Assembly: GCA_022826505.1 (NCBI GenBank)
Contig: JAJDUQ010000009.1
Coordinates: 17,242 to 81,241, forward strand
Direction of reading: 5' to 3'
Source of the DNA: Gammaproteobacteria bacterium
GTDB taxonomy: Bacteria > Pseudomonadota > Gammaproteobacteria > HK1
Length of the DNA stretch: 64,000 nt
Each line of letters starts with the position of its first letter. Positions within the stretch are counted from its first letter, which is position 1. Shown here in pieces: positions 10,367-22,640 of this stretch. The notes beneath the pieces were generated by a model. The model was not told where the DNA came from and ran no database searches. It saw only the letters and a list, made by a program, of their open reading frames with translations. The translations under genes and the position numbers were made by a program.

Positions 10367-12508
10367 ATGGCGATGACTTTCGACGAGAACGCTCCGGTCC
10401 TCGAAATTGCCGGCCTGAACCTCTCGTACTGGACGCGGGCCGGGGAAATTCCGGCCGTGATCGACTTTTCGCTCACCGTGCACAAGGGCGAGAGCATCGG
10501 GCTGGTGGGAGAGTCCGGCTGCGGGAAGTCGACGGTGGCGATGGCCATCATGCAGTACATGGGCAACAACGGCACCATCAAGAGCGGGAGCATCAAGTTC
10601 AAGGGGGTGGAGTTGACGGACCTCTCTCCCGACGAACTGCGCAAGCTGCGTGGCTCGCACATCTCGATGATCTACCAGGAACCCTTTGCCGCGCTCAATC
10701 CGAGCCTGACGCTGGGGACCCAGCTCAAGGAAGTGCCGATGACCCACGACGGCATCTCCGACGCCGGAGCCCACGACCGCGCGCTGCAGGTGCTCGCCGA
10801 CGTGCGGCTCCCCGACCCGCACCGTGTGATGGCGGCCTACCCGCACCAGATTTCGGGGGGGCAGCAGCAGCGCGTGGTGATCGCGATGGCGCTGCTCTCC
10901 AATCCGTCGCTGCTGCTGCTCGATGAGCCGACGACCGCCCTCGACGTCACCGTGGAAGCCGGCATCACCAAGCTGATCACCGACATCAGCGACAAGTACG
11001 GCACTTCGCAGATCTACATCTCGCACAACCTCGGCCTCATCCTGGGAGTGTGCGACCGGGTGTTCGTGATGTACTCGGGCGAGGTCGTCGAGGAAGGCAC
11101 CATCAACTCGCTGTTCACGTGGCCGAAGCACCCCTACACCCACGGGCTGTTCGGCTGCATCCCCCTGCCGACCGCGGACAAGAACGCGGCCCCGCTCAAG
11201 CCCATCGCCGGCCAGCTTCCTCTTCCGCACGAACGTCCGCAGGGATGCAATTTCGGTCCTCGCTGCGACTTCTTCCAGGACGGGCGCTGCGACGCGAAGG
11301 ATGTGTCGATGGAGTCGGTGCCGGGCCCGACGACAGGCAACCACCTCGTGCGCTGCGTGCGGTGGCGCGAAATCGACCATGCCCTCGATGACGCGCACGG
11401 CGAAGCGACGGAACCGATGGAGATCGGCGACGACGTCCTCACGATCGAGAACATGCAGAAGTACTACGAGGTACACGACCGCTCGATCAGGTCGCTCCTT
11501 TCGGGCCGGAGCGTGATGTACGTCAGGGCGAACGAGCGGATCAGCTTCGACGCCAGGCGCGGGGAGACGGTTGCCATCGTCGGAGAGTCCGGCTGTGGGA
11601 AGTCGACGTTTGCGAAGGTGCTCATGGGGCTGGAGACCGCAACCGACGGAGAGATCCACCACGACGGCAACGAGATATCGAGAATTCCGGTTCGGGAGCG
11701 CTCGCCGCGGCAAATCGGCTCGCTGCAGATGGTGTTCCAGAACCCGTTCGACACGCTCAACCCGAGTCACACCGTCGGTACCCAGATCGGACGAGTCATC
11801 AGGAAGTTCGGTGTCGAGACGGACAAGGCCAGGATCCGGCAACGGGTGCTCGAGCTGCTCGACATCGTCAAGCTGCCGCGCGACTTCTACGCCCGGCGAC
11901 CACGCCAGCTCTCGGGTGGGCAGAAGCAGCGTATCGGCATCGCCCGCGCGTTCGCCGGGAATCCCTCGATGGTGATCGCCGACGAGCCGGTGTCGGCGCT
12001 GGACGTGTCGGTGGCGGCGGCGGTGACGGAGCTCCTGATGGAAATCCAGCGCGAGCACAAGACGACGCTGCTCTTCATCAGCCACGACCTGAGCGTGGTG
12101 CGCTACCTCTCCGACCGGATCGTGGTGATGTACCTCGGCCAGATCATGGAGCGGGGCGCCACCGAGGCCATCTTCGCCCCGCCCTACCATCCGTATACCG
12201 AGGCTCTGCTCTGCGCGGTGCCGATTGCCGACCCCGAGGTCACCAAGCGGGAGATCGTTCTCGAAGGCAACCTGCCGAGCGCGTTGAACCCGCCGCACGG
12301 ATGCCCGTTCAGCACCCGCTGTCCGCGAAAGGTCGGGAAGATCTGCGACGAGGAGCGTCCACCGATGCAATTGGCCTCGGAGACCCACGCGATTGCCTGC
12401 CACATCCCGCTCGAAGAGCTGAAGCGGGTCGAGCCGGTCATCGTCGTGCCGGGCCGGGAAGAGCGATTGCACGCATCCCGACGGACACCGGAGATCCCGG
12501 TACCGTAG
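10367..12508 (+). CDS. Fused dipeptide ABC transporter ATP-binding protein (DppD-DppF fusion)
   Basis: Two Walker A (GESGCGKSTVA, GESGCGKSTFA), two ABC signatures (ISGGQQQRV, LSGGQKQRI), two Cys-rich oligopeptide-ABC tails. Confidence 0.92.
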   Translation: MAMTFDENAPVLEIAGLNLSYWTRAGEIPAVIDFSLTVHKGESIGLVGESGCGKSTVAMAIMQYMGNNGTIKSGSIKFKGVELTDLSPDELRKLRGSHISMIYQEPFAALNPSLTLGTQLKEVPMTHDGISDAGAHDRALQVLADVRLPDPHRVMAAYPHQISGGQQQRVVIAMALLSNPSLLLLDEPTTALDVTVEAGITKLITDISDKYGTSQIYISHNLGLILGVCDRVFVMYSGEVVEEGTINSLFTWPKHPYTHGLFGCIPLPTADKNAAPLKPIAGQLPLPHERPQGCNFGPRCDFFQDGRCDAKDVSMESVPGPTTGNHLVRCVRWREIDHALDDAHGEATEPMEIGDDVLTIENMQKYYEVHDRSIRSLLSGRSVMYVRANERISFDARRGETVAIVGESGCGKSTFAKVLMGLETATDGEIHHDGNEISRIPVRERSPRQIGSLQMVFQNPFDTLNPSHTVGTQIGRVIRKFGVETDKARIRQRVLELLDIVKLPRDFYARRPRQLSGGQKQRIGIARAFAGNPSMVIADEPVSALDVSVAAAVTELLMEIQREHKTTLLFISHDLSVVRYLSDRIVVMYLGQIMERGATEAIFAPPYHPYTEALLCAVPIADPEVTKREIVLEGNLPSALNPPHGCPFSTRCPRKVGKICDEERPPMQLASETHAIACHIPLEELKRVEPVIVVPGREERLHASRRTPEIPVP

Positions 12509-12697
12509 ATCGATGCGGTGCGACCGGTCTCTGAAGTCACGGTGAAGCGGCACACCCGGGACGCGGTCGGTGCGTGGCGCGAAGCGACCCTCGGACACCT
12601 GCTCGACCTCGCACGGAGCCGGTCGGCGTGCCGGCCGTCGTCGGAGTCGGAGCGTTCTACGGGCACCGGTCGGATGCCGGGCCTATGCTAAACTCCC

Positions 12698-12715
12698 GCC
12701 CCGATTTTTCGGGGC
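12698..12715 (+). promoter_or_regulatory. Perfect 7-bp hairpin GCCCCGA-TTTT-TCGGGGC in leader of hypothetical gene
   Basis: Direct reading; lies between TATGCTAAA-like -10 and the 12734 start codon. Confidence 0.4.
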
Positions 12716-12733
12716 TCCAGGGAGAACTCGCAC

Positions 12734-13147
12734 GTGAGCGATCGGCACGCCGGCCAGCGAATCGACGAGATCAGCGCCGATCTCGACAATCTCCACCGCG
12801 AGGACGTGTTCAGCGACATGCGGCTCGCGACGATCCGAAGACTGCAGCCGATCAAGCACGACGGCAGCCACGATCCTTCGCGCCCCACCACGTACATCGC
12901 GGAGACCACGATCGTCTCGCAGCTCGGACCAATTCCAGTCCAGTCCCCTGTCGAGGCGGATTCCCTGCAGGATGCATTTTCGAAGTTCCCCGAGGCAATC
13001 AAGGCGGCGGTGGAACGGCTGAGCGAGCGCGCCCAGGAGATGCGCCGGGAGGAGGCATCGCGAATCGTGGTGCCCGGAACCATGCCGCCGGATCTCGGCG
13101 GCGGGCGGCCCGGCGGTGGCGGCGGAGGACTCATCTTCGACCGCTGA
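12734..13147 (+). CDS. Hypothetical protein with Gly-rich tail
   Basis: Complete ORF, acidic/alpha-helical composition, leader hairpin upstream. Confidence 0.65.
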   Translation: MSDRHAGQRIDEISADLDNLHREDVFSDMRLATIRRLQPIKHDGSHDPSRPTTYIAETTIVSQLGPIPVQSPVEADSLQDAFSKFPEAIKAAVERLSERAQEMRREEASRIVVPGTMPPDLGGGRPGGGGGGLIFDR

Positions 13148-13150
13148 GGA

Positions 13151-14707
13151 TTACTGCTCGAGCGGGACCTCCCCCGCATCGATGGCGCGCTTGCGCTTCG
13201 CGACGTATTCGCGCAGTGCCTCGTCCACCCCCGGATCGATGGGCGGCGGCTCGTACTCCGCAAGCAGTTGCTTCCAGATTGCGTTTGCCCGCGTGGCCGC
13301 GGAGTGCGCGCCGGATTCGTGCCAGGTCTCGAAGTTGCGCCAGTCCGACACGATCGGCTTGTAGAAGACGTCTTCGTACCGCGAAAGCGTGTGCGTCGCT
13401 CCGAAGAAGTGGCCACCCGGCTGCACCTCGGCAATCGCGTCGACGGCCAGGGTGTCGTCGTCCACCACCACCGGTTCCAGGTACTCGGCCAGGAGCTGGC
13501 ACATTTCCGCGTCAATCACGAGCTTCTCGTACGAAGCGGTCAGCCCGCCTTCGAGCCAGCCAGCGGCGTGGTTGACGATGTTGGTATGCGCCATCACCGA
13601 AGCCCATAGCGACATCTCGCTCTCGTACGCGGCCTGGGCGTCGACCGCATTCGACGCGTTCGTGCTGCTCGCCCGATACGGCACCCGGTAACGACGCGCG
13701 AGCTGAGCGCCGGCCTGCGTCGCCTTCGCGTACTCGGGAGTCCCGAATGCCGGAGCGCCGCTCTTCATGTCCACGTTGGAGGTGAATCCCCCGTAGGCCA
13801 CGGGGGTTCCCGGTCGCACGATCTGGCACAGCACCATCCCCGCCAGCGCCTCGGCGTTCTGCAGGGTGAGCGCCCCGGCGATGGTGGTCGGAGCCATCGC
13901 ACCGAGCAGCGTGAACGGGGTCACGATGACCGGCTGTCCGACCGAGGCGAGCTCGATCATCCCGTCCGACATGTTCGCATCGAGCTGGCGCGGAGAGTTC
14001 GTGTTGATGTTGCCGCTGACGATCGGCTGTGCCGCAAGCTCATCGCGCGTCACTCCGTGAGCGATGCACGCCATCTCCACCGCGTCGTGCGCACGGTAGC
14101 CACCGAGCAGCGACGCGCCCCAGACCTTGTCGTGCAGGGTGATCGCGGCGTAGTACATGTCCAGGTGGCGGGTCGGAGCGGGCAGGTCCAGCGGCGCGAG
14201 AGGCGCAGAGCCACCGAAATGAATGATGTCGAACGAGTACGACAGCTTCATGAAGTTGCGGAAGTCCTCGTAGTCCCCGGCCCTGCGCCCGCGGTCGAGG
14301 TCGGAGACGAACGACGGCCCGCCCACCAGTCCGAAGTTGATGACGTTGCCGCCGAAGTCGAGGGACTTTGCGGGATTGCGCGCCTTCACCGAGTACGACG
14401 GCGGCGCCTTCGCCATGTATTGCGCGATCATCTCCGGATCGAAGCGGACCATCTCGGTGTCCTCGTCCGCCTTCGCACCGGCTCGCGCATAGAGCGCCCG
14501 CGCCTTCGGACTGAGCACCTTCATCCCGATGTCGCGAAGCACCCGCAGCGATGCCTCGTGGATCGCCTCGAGCTGATCCTCGCCGAGGACCCGGGTCGGG
14601 GGATGCGGGTTGCGAACGGTACGCCACGGCAAACGCTGGACTTCGACCGAGGCGCTACGGCGCTCACGCCGATGTCTGCGTGTGCGCCGTCGTGCGGATG
14701 CGGACAT
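13151..14707 (-). CDS. Trimethylamine methyltransferase (MttB) family protein, non-pyrrolysine type
   Basis: MttB-like LVGGPSFVSDLDRGRRAGDYEDFRNFMKL...; no in-frame TAG. Confidence 0.85.
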   Translation of the reverse strand: MSASARRRTRRHRRERRSASVEVQRLPWRTVRNPHPPTRVLGEDQLEAIHEASLRVLRDIGMKVLSPKARALYARAGAKADEDTEMVRFDPEMIAQYMAKAPPSYSVKARNPAKSLDFGGNVINFGLVGGPSFVSDLDRGRRAGDYEDFRNFMKLSYSFDIIHFGGSAPLAPLDLPAPTRHLDMYYAAITLHDKVWGASLLGGYRAHDAVEMACIAHGVTRDELAAQPIVSGNINTNSPRQLDANMSDGMIELASVGQPVIVTPFTLLGAMAPTTIAGALTLQNAEALAGMVLCQIVRPGTPVAYGGFTSNVDMKSGAPAFGTPEYAKATQAGAQLARRYRVPYRASSTNASNAVDAQAAYESEMSLWASVMAHTNIVNHAAGWLEGGLTASYEKLVIDAEMCQLLAEYLEPVVVDDDTLAVDAIAEVQPGGHFFGATHTLSRYEDVFYKPIVSDWRNFETWHESGAHSAATRANAIWKQLLAEYEPPPIDPGVDEALREYVAKRKRAIDAGEVPLEQ

Positions 14708-15971
14708 CGGATGAAAGGACTCCGTGAAGGGAGCCGGAAGGAGACGATCGCGCCGCGAGCGTGTCAAGCGGCTCGCTGATCGGCCATACGAAGCACGCAT
14801 GGCCGGGCTGGCCGACCCACGCCATGAAACGTCCTCTGTCGCGGAGCGGCATTCCCCGGAAGCACGAGTGCATCTTCACGACAAGGCTCCCAGCCGCTCG
14901 CAGATATCGGACAGGGCGTGCACCGGGCGAAGGCTCGAAGTCATCCGGACCGCTGGGATGTCTCCCCTCGGTCCTCGCACCCCCGTGATGCGGTCGCTAG
15001 ACTTCCGGCCACCGAACCCGCTTCAACCCCGGAGACCACCATGCAGATCGACACCGACGCCGGGACCGTCGAATGCCCTTCGAAGTCGCCCCGGCAACCC
15101 GCCTCGCCGGCGCCGGAGTTCCCCGGTTGCCGGCCGGTGACCATCACGCGCGAGGACATCGCCGCCTGGGAAGGCCGCTTCGAGTACTGGGACGGCGACA
15201 CCGAGACCGCCTGGGTCGTCTCCGAGCCCACCAGCGCCACCCACGAGCAACCGGGTGCGCGTCTGGCGGGCTTGAGCCACGTCATCGCCGGGGTGCGCGG
15301 CGCGCCCATCGAGTGCTACGGCACCATGGACCTGCTGCTGCGCGACAAGCGCGGCGAGAAGCGACGCATCATGCAGGCGGATCAGTCGGTCTACCTGCAT
15401 CCCTGGCGGGTCCGGCTCCCGACCGATGCGATGGAGATCGGCCGGCACGATCGCCCCGACGTGGTGCTGGAGGTGGACCACACCACCGACGTGCGTCGTG
15501 GGAAGCTGGGGCTGTACGAGAGTTGGGGCTTCCCCGAGGTGTGGGTGGACGTGCCGGAGGCGGGCTATGCGGTGAGGCGTCCCGCCGGCCTGTCGCCGGG
15601 GTTGACAATCCACCGGCTGGAACGCGGCGGCTATGTGACCGCTGCGCACAGCCGCGCGTTTCCGGGCTGGAGCGCAGCCGAAATCCACACCGCGCTGAAC
15701 GAGGAGATGCTGTCGGAGGAGACCAGCCGGGTGCTGCGGCGTGTGGGCAGGGCGCTGGGGACGCGGGAAGGCACGAGTCCCGACGATACGCCGTGGCTGC
15801 GCATGGAGCGCCGGGAATCACGGGCCGAAGGTGAACGGGCATTGCTGGTTCGCCAGGCGGAGCGGCGGTTCGGGGCTGGGACGGCGGAGCGACTGTCCAC
15901 GCTGCTCCTTCGCATCGAAGGTCCGGATCAACTTGCCGAGGTAAGCGACTGGATCGTCGACTGCGCCACGG

Positions 15972-18245
<2,274 letters not shown>

Positions 18246-18319
18246 CCGGGGCGGTCCGGCGCCGCAGCGTCGCGACACGCCGAAGTTCGAACGACCTCGA
18301 TAGCACGGGAGGCAAGGAC

Positions 18320-19600
18320 ATGCGGCGAGTACGAGAGCTGTTCACGAATCGGCCGATCTTCTCGTGGGCACTGTACGACTGGGCGAACTCCGTGTTCGCC
18401 ACCACGATCATCGCGGGATTCTTTCCGGTCTTCTTCAAGCAGTACTGGAGCTCGGGCGCGGATGCGGTCACCAGCACCGCCCAGCTCGGGTTCGCGAACT
18501 CCATCGGAAGCGCGTTCATCCTGATCGCGGCGCCGATCCTGGGCGCGATCGCGGACGGCGGGGCGTCGCGCAAGAAGTACCTGGGCTTCTTCACGGCGCT
18601 CGGAATCGCAGCGTCGGCGGGACTGTGGTTCGTCGGGGAAGGGGATTGGTCGACGGCCGCCACCGTGTACGTCCTCGCCTCGGTCGGATTCTCCGGCGCC
18701 ATCGTCTTCTACGACGCGCTGATCGTGTCCGTGAGTCCACCCGCCCGGTACGACGAGGTTTCGGCCTTCGGCTACTCCCTCGGCTACATCGGAGGCGGCC
18801 TGCTCTTCGCCGTGAACGTCGCGATGACCCTTTCGCCGGCCACGTTCGGGCTGACCGGCGCGGCCGAGGCGGTGCGCCTGTCCTTCCTGACGGTGGCCGC
18901 GTGGTGGCTCGTCTTCTCCATCCCCCTGTTCCGGCACGTGCCGGAGCCGCCTCGTATCGACTCCTCAGCCTCAGCCTCAGCCTCCGCGACCGCGACCGGG
19001 CTCCGGTCGCTCGCGAAGACGCTGCGCGAGTACCGGGCCCACCGCATGGCGGGCCTCTTCCTCCTCGCCTACTTCTTCTACATCGACGGGGTCCACACCA
19101 TCATCCGCATGGCGGTGGACTACGGACTTTCTCTGGGTTTTCCGTCCGACAGCCTCATCGTCGCACTTCTCATCGTGCAGTTCGTGGGGTTTCCCGCCGC
19201 GCTGGTGTTCGGGCTCGTGGCCGCGCGGGTCGGTCCCAAGCCGACCCTCTACTTCGGGGTGGTGGTGTATGTCGCGGTCACGGTGTGGGCGTACTTCATG
19301 ACCACGGTCACCGAGTTCTACGTCCTGGCGGTGGTGGTGGGCCTCGTGCAGGGCGGCGTGCAGGCAATCTCTCGCTCGCTCTACGCGCGCTACGTACCGG
19401 CCGAGCAGAGCGGAGAGTTCTTCGGGTTCTTCAACATGATCGGCCGATTCGCGGCGATCATCGGACCGTCCCTGGTGGCGGTGACCGGCCTCCTCACCGG
19501 CAGCTCCCGGCTCGGAATCCTCTCGGTCATCATCGTGCTCGTCATCGGGATGGTGCTCCTGACCTTCGTGCGGGAACGGGAGCCGGAGCCGGCTGTCTGA
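18320..19600 (+). CDS. MFS transporter, UMF1/Atg22-like
   Basis: FSWALYDWANSVFATTI start; 12-TM pattern; ALVFGLVAARVGPKPTL. Confidence 0.88.
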   Translation: MRRVRELFTNRPIFSWALYDWANSVFATTIIAGFFPVFFKQYWSSGADAVTSTAQLGFANSIGSAFILIAAPILGAIADGGASRKKYLGFFTALGIAASAGLWFVGEGDWSTAATVYVLASVGFSGAIVFYDALIVSVSPPARYDEVSAFGYSLGYIGGGLLFAVNVAMTLSPATFGLTGAAEAVRLSFLTVAAWWLVFSIPLFRHVPEPPRIDSSASASASATATGLRSLAKTLREYRAHRMAGLFLLAYFFYIDGVHTIIRMAVDYGLSLGFPSDSLIVALLIVQFVGFPAALVFGLVAARVGPKPTLYFGVVVYVAVTVWAYFMTTVTEFYVLAVVVGLVQGGVQAISRSLYARYVPAEQSGEFFGFFNMIGRFAAIIGPSLVAVTGLLTGSSRLGILSVIIVLVIGMVLLTFVREREPEPAV

Positions 19601-19653
19601 CACTTCAAGGAACCGATCGCCCCCGGATGGATCCGGGACAAGGAGCACCGGCA

Positions 19654-20241
19654 ATGAACAAACCGCAACGAATCATCGCTGCCGCGGCGACGATGCTGCT
19701 CGCCATCACCCTCGCCGGGTGCAAGCCGTCGACCAATCTCGTCAGGCCGTGCTGCTACAAGGGAGATGTCGCGCTCACGCATCTCGCGGACACGAATCTC
19801 GTTCTCGAGGGCGGAGCCACCGTCGCGTTCGGGGACATCTTCCCGGACTTCAGTGCGGACTCCGATTCGTTTGCACGCGTCTATCCGTTCGAGAAGGCGG
19901 ACATTGGACTGGTCACCTTCGCTTCGCTGCGCGAAGTTCTGCCGAGGTACGACGCGAACGACGATCGCATCCTGGAGGAGCCCGAGCTCACCGCGCTCTA
20001 TGTCAAGGAGGCGGCACGCGGACTGGGCTACGCGGTGGTTCGCATCGAACCGAGCGGTGTCAGCGGAGCGATTGCGACATCCCGGGCAGATGTCTCCGGC
20101 CTGGTGCGCTTCGTCGAACGCCATGTGCACGAGATGGCGAAACCGCAGCAGCGCATCTTCCGGGACCTGTACTGGCTGGGGATCGAAGTCGATACGCTGC
20201 CTCACTTCTTCACCGACGAGGTCGACGGACTCGGAGTCTGA
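19654..20241 (+). CDS. Lipoprotein with EF-hand-like loop
   Basis: Lipobox LAGC after hydrophobic signal; DANDDRILEEPE EF-hand-like 12-mer. Confidence 0.75.
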   Translation: MNKPQRIIAAAATMLLAITLAGCKPSTNLVRPCCYKGDVALTHLADTNLVLEGGATVAFGDIFPDFSADSDSFARVYPFEKADIGLVTFASLREVLPRYDANDDRILEEPELTALYVKEAARGLGYAVVRIEPSGVSGAIATSRADVSGLVRFVERHVHEMAKPQQRIFRDLYWLGIEVDTLPHFFTDEVDGLGV

Positions 20242-20827
20242 TGCAGAGGCGACTCGCGTTCCGCCGACGGCAACCGAAGAAGCAGCGCTCGTCGGCCCGG
20301 GCGGCAACCGCCGGACGTGTCGGCGGATCGGGACGCGCTGTCGCGACGAGTCGAGACGGACGCTCGAATTCGGTGCTCGTGGAGTGTACGTCCCATTTTT
20401 GAGGCTGTACGTTTCCCGTCGCGGAATGTGCTTGGGATCGAGGGCATCCTGTCCGTTGTCGACAACATAGGGTGTGGTAGTTGGGCACGTCCGGAACTGC
20501 GGGAGCCGCGGGTGGGCAACTGCCCGTGGCCACCCGGCCAATCTCCGGGAGCATCGCCGCGGACATTTGGATAAAAAAGATGCGAAAAATAAGAACAAAA
20601 TTCGGAAAAAGGGAGGCATTATGCGGCTGGTGCGTAAAGCGCAAGGTGATTCGCCGCCCGGGAGGGGCAGGCTCGCACGAACCAGGTCCGCAGTGGAGGG
20701 GTGTCGGCGTGCCCGGGACGGGCGGCGACGAGCGCCGGAGCGCGGGCGGGAGTCAGCGCAGTGAGTGGTGCGTCTTCCAATCGACCAATGACCTGAACGA
20801 CTTTCTCCGAACAAGCGCAAGAGGTGC

Positions 20828-22231
20828 ATGATGGATCGGCTCAATTCACTCATCGACTCCGTGAACGCTTTCGCATGGGGACCGCCCATGCTCGGGATGC
20901 TCGGCGTCACAGGCGTTCTCCTGACCCTTGGGCTCGTGTTCATGCCGTGGCGGAAGGTCGGTTACGGCTTCCGACTGTTGTTCGACAAGGGCGGCTCGGT
21001 CGGCGAGGGCGAGGTCAAGCCCTTCAACGCGCTGATGACGGCGCTGTCGGCGACCGTCGGCACGGGGAACATCGCCGGCGTGGCGACGGCCATCGCGCTC
21101 GGCGGACCGGGTGCCATCTTCTACATGTGGCTCATCGCGCTGTTCGGCATGGCGACGAAGTACGCCGAGGCGGTCTGCGCGGTGACCTATCGGGAGAAGG
21201 ACGCGAACGGCAAGTACGTCGGCGGACCGATGTACTACCTGCGCAACGGCGTCGGCGAGTTCGCGCCGGAACTCGGGAAGTACCTCGGGCTCGCCTTCGC
21301 GATCTTCGGTGCGGTGGCGGCGTTCGGGATCGGGAACGCGGTGCAGGTCAACTCGATGGCGGTGGCTCTCGGAAGCAGTTTCAGTGTGCCGACATGGATC
21401 ACCGGCGTCGTGGTTGCCGCGCTCGTGGCCTTCGTCATCATCGGCGGGATCCGTCGCATTGGCGATGTCGCGGGGAAGCTTGTGCCGGCGATGATCGTGC
21501 TGTACCTCGGCGCGGCGCTGCTCATCATCATCGTCAACATCTCCGAGGTGCCGGCGGCATTCAGTCTCATCTTCACCCATGCGTTCACGCCGGCGGCGGC
21601 GACGGGCGGATTCGCCGGGGCGGCGGTGGCCGCGGCCATTCGCTTCGGTGTCGCGCGCGGGGTCTTCTCGAACGAGTCGGGGTTGGGCTCGGCCGCCATC
21701 GCGCATGCGGCGGCGCAGACGAACAGCCCGGTGCGCCAGGGCATCATCGCCATGCTCGGCACGTTCATCGACACCCTCGTGGTGTGCACGATGACGGCGC
21801 TGGTCATTCTCACCTCCGGAGCCTGGACGATGACCGGCGCGGACGGTGGCGGGTTGACCGGCGCGGTACTCACCTCGACCGGCTTCCAGACTTCGATTCC
21901 CGGAGGCCAGTACATCGTCACCATTGCGCTGGCGGTGTTCGCGTTCACCACCATCCTGGGGTGGTCGTACTACGGCGAGCGATGCTGGCAGTATCTGTTC
22001 AGCGAACGGAGTCTCGTGTTCTACCGGGCGTTGTGGGTGCTGGCGGCACTGTCGTTCGCCAACGTGAAGGTGGACCTCGTGTGGAATCTCTCGGACACGC
22101 TCAACGGGCTGATGGCGGTGCCGAACCTCATCGGGCTGCTGCTGCTCGCGCCGATGGTGTTCCGCGTGACACGAAGGTATTTCGATGAACGAGGGGAGCC
22201 ATTGTCTCGGTTGTCGCCGTCCAACCGGTAG
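20828..22231 (+). CDS. Sodium:alanine/glycine symporter family (AGCS)
   Basis: NALMTALSATVGTGNIAGVATAIALGGPGAIFYMW; GVFSNESGLGSAAIAHAAAQT. Confidence 0.92.
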   Translation: MMDRLNSLIDSVNAFAWGPPMLGMLGVTGVLLTLGLVFMPWRKVGYGFRLLFDKGGSVGEGEVKPFNALMTALSATVGTGNIAGVATAIALGGPGAIFYMWLIALFGMATKYAEAVCAVTYREKDANGKYVGGPMYYLRNGVGEFAPELGKYLGLAFAIFGAVAAFGIGNAVQVNSMAVALGSSFSVPTWITGVVVAALVAFVIIGGIRRIGDVAGKLVPAMIVLYLGAALLIIIVNISEVPAAFSLIFTHAFTPAAATGGFAGAAVAAAIRFGVARGVFSNESGLGSAAIAHAAAQTNSPVRQGIIAMLGTFIDTLVVCTMTALVILTSGAWTMTGADGGGLTGAVLTSTGFQTSIPGGQYIVTIALAVFAFTTILGWSYYGERCWQYLFSERSLVFYRALWVLAALSFANVKVDLVWNLSDTLNGLMAVPNLIGLLLLAPMVFRVTRRYFDERGEPLSRLSPSNR

Positions 22232-22407
22232 TCGGCGGCTGGACGGAGGAACGACTGAGTGTCGTGTGTTGGTGAGGCATGGCCGGGATGGGTGGGGACT
22301 CGCAGATCTCCCGGCCTGCACCGACGCAAGGTCCTGCGCGTCGGGAGGCTCACGAGTCCGCTCGCCCGGGATCCCGAGGCCCCACTTGCCTGCGGCCCCT
22401 GCACTTT

Positions 22408-22640
22408 CCGTAAGTGGGCCCTCCGCTTGAGAAGCACGGCCAGAGGGGTCGGCATCATCGTGAACGCCGGATGCTCGCCCACCTCACCGCCGCCGCGTAC
22501 CGGCCCCAGCTCGAAGTTCCGGCACAGCATCGCAAGGACCGTTCGGATCTGAAGCAGCGCAAGGCTGCGCCCGAGGCAAAGACCCGGTCCCCCTCCGAAC
22601 GGAACGAAGGCGCGCCGATCGGGCACTTGGCGTCCTTCCT
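22408..22640 (-). pseudogene. Cytochrome P450 C-terminal fragment (heme-binding region only)
   Basis: RAFVPFGGGPGLCLGRSLALLQIRTVLAMLCRNFEL = FxxGxxxCxG motif, no N-terminal P450 domain adjacent. Confidence 0.85.

Noticed and set aside
10229-12598. 789-aa minus-strand ORF opposite the DppDF fusion
   Set aside because: Antisense read-through of a strongly coding high-GC gene; His/Arg-rich composition and no recognisable domain.
13151-14707. Pyrrolysine usage in MttB homolog
   Set aside because: No in-frame TAG anywhere in the ORF.
18964-18995. CAGCCT-type microsatellite (SASASASATAT linker) in the MFS gene
   Set aside because: Short in-frame linker repeat between the two transporter halves; probably ordinary slippage.
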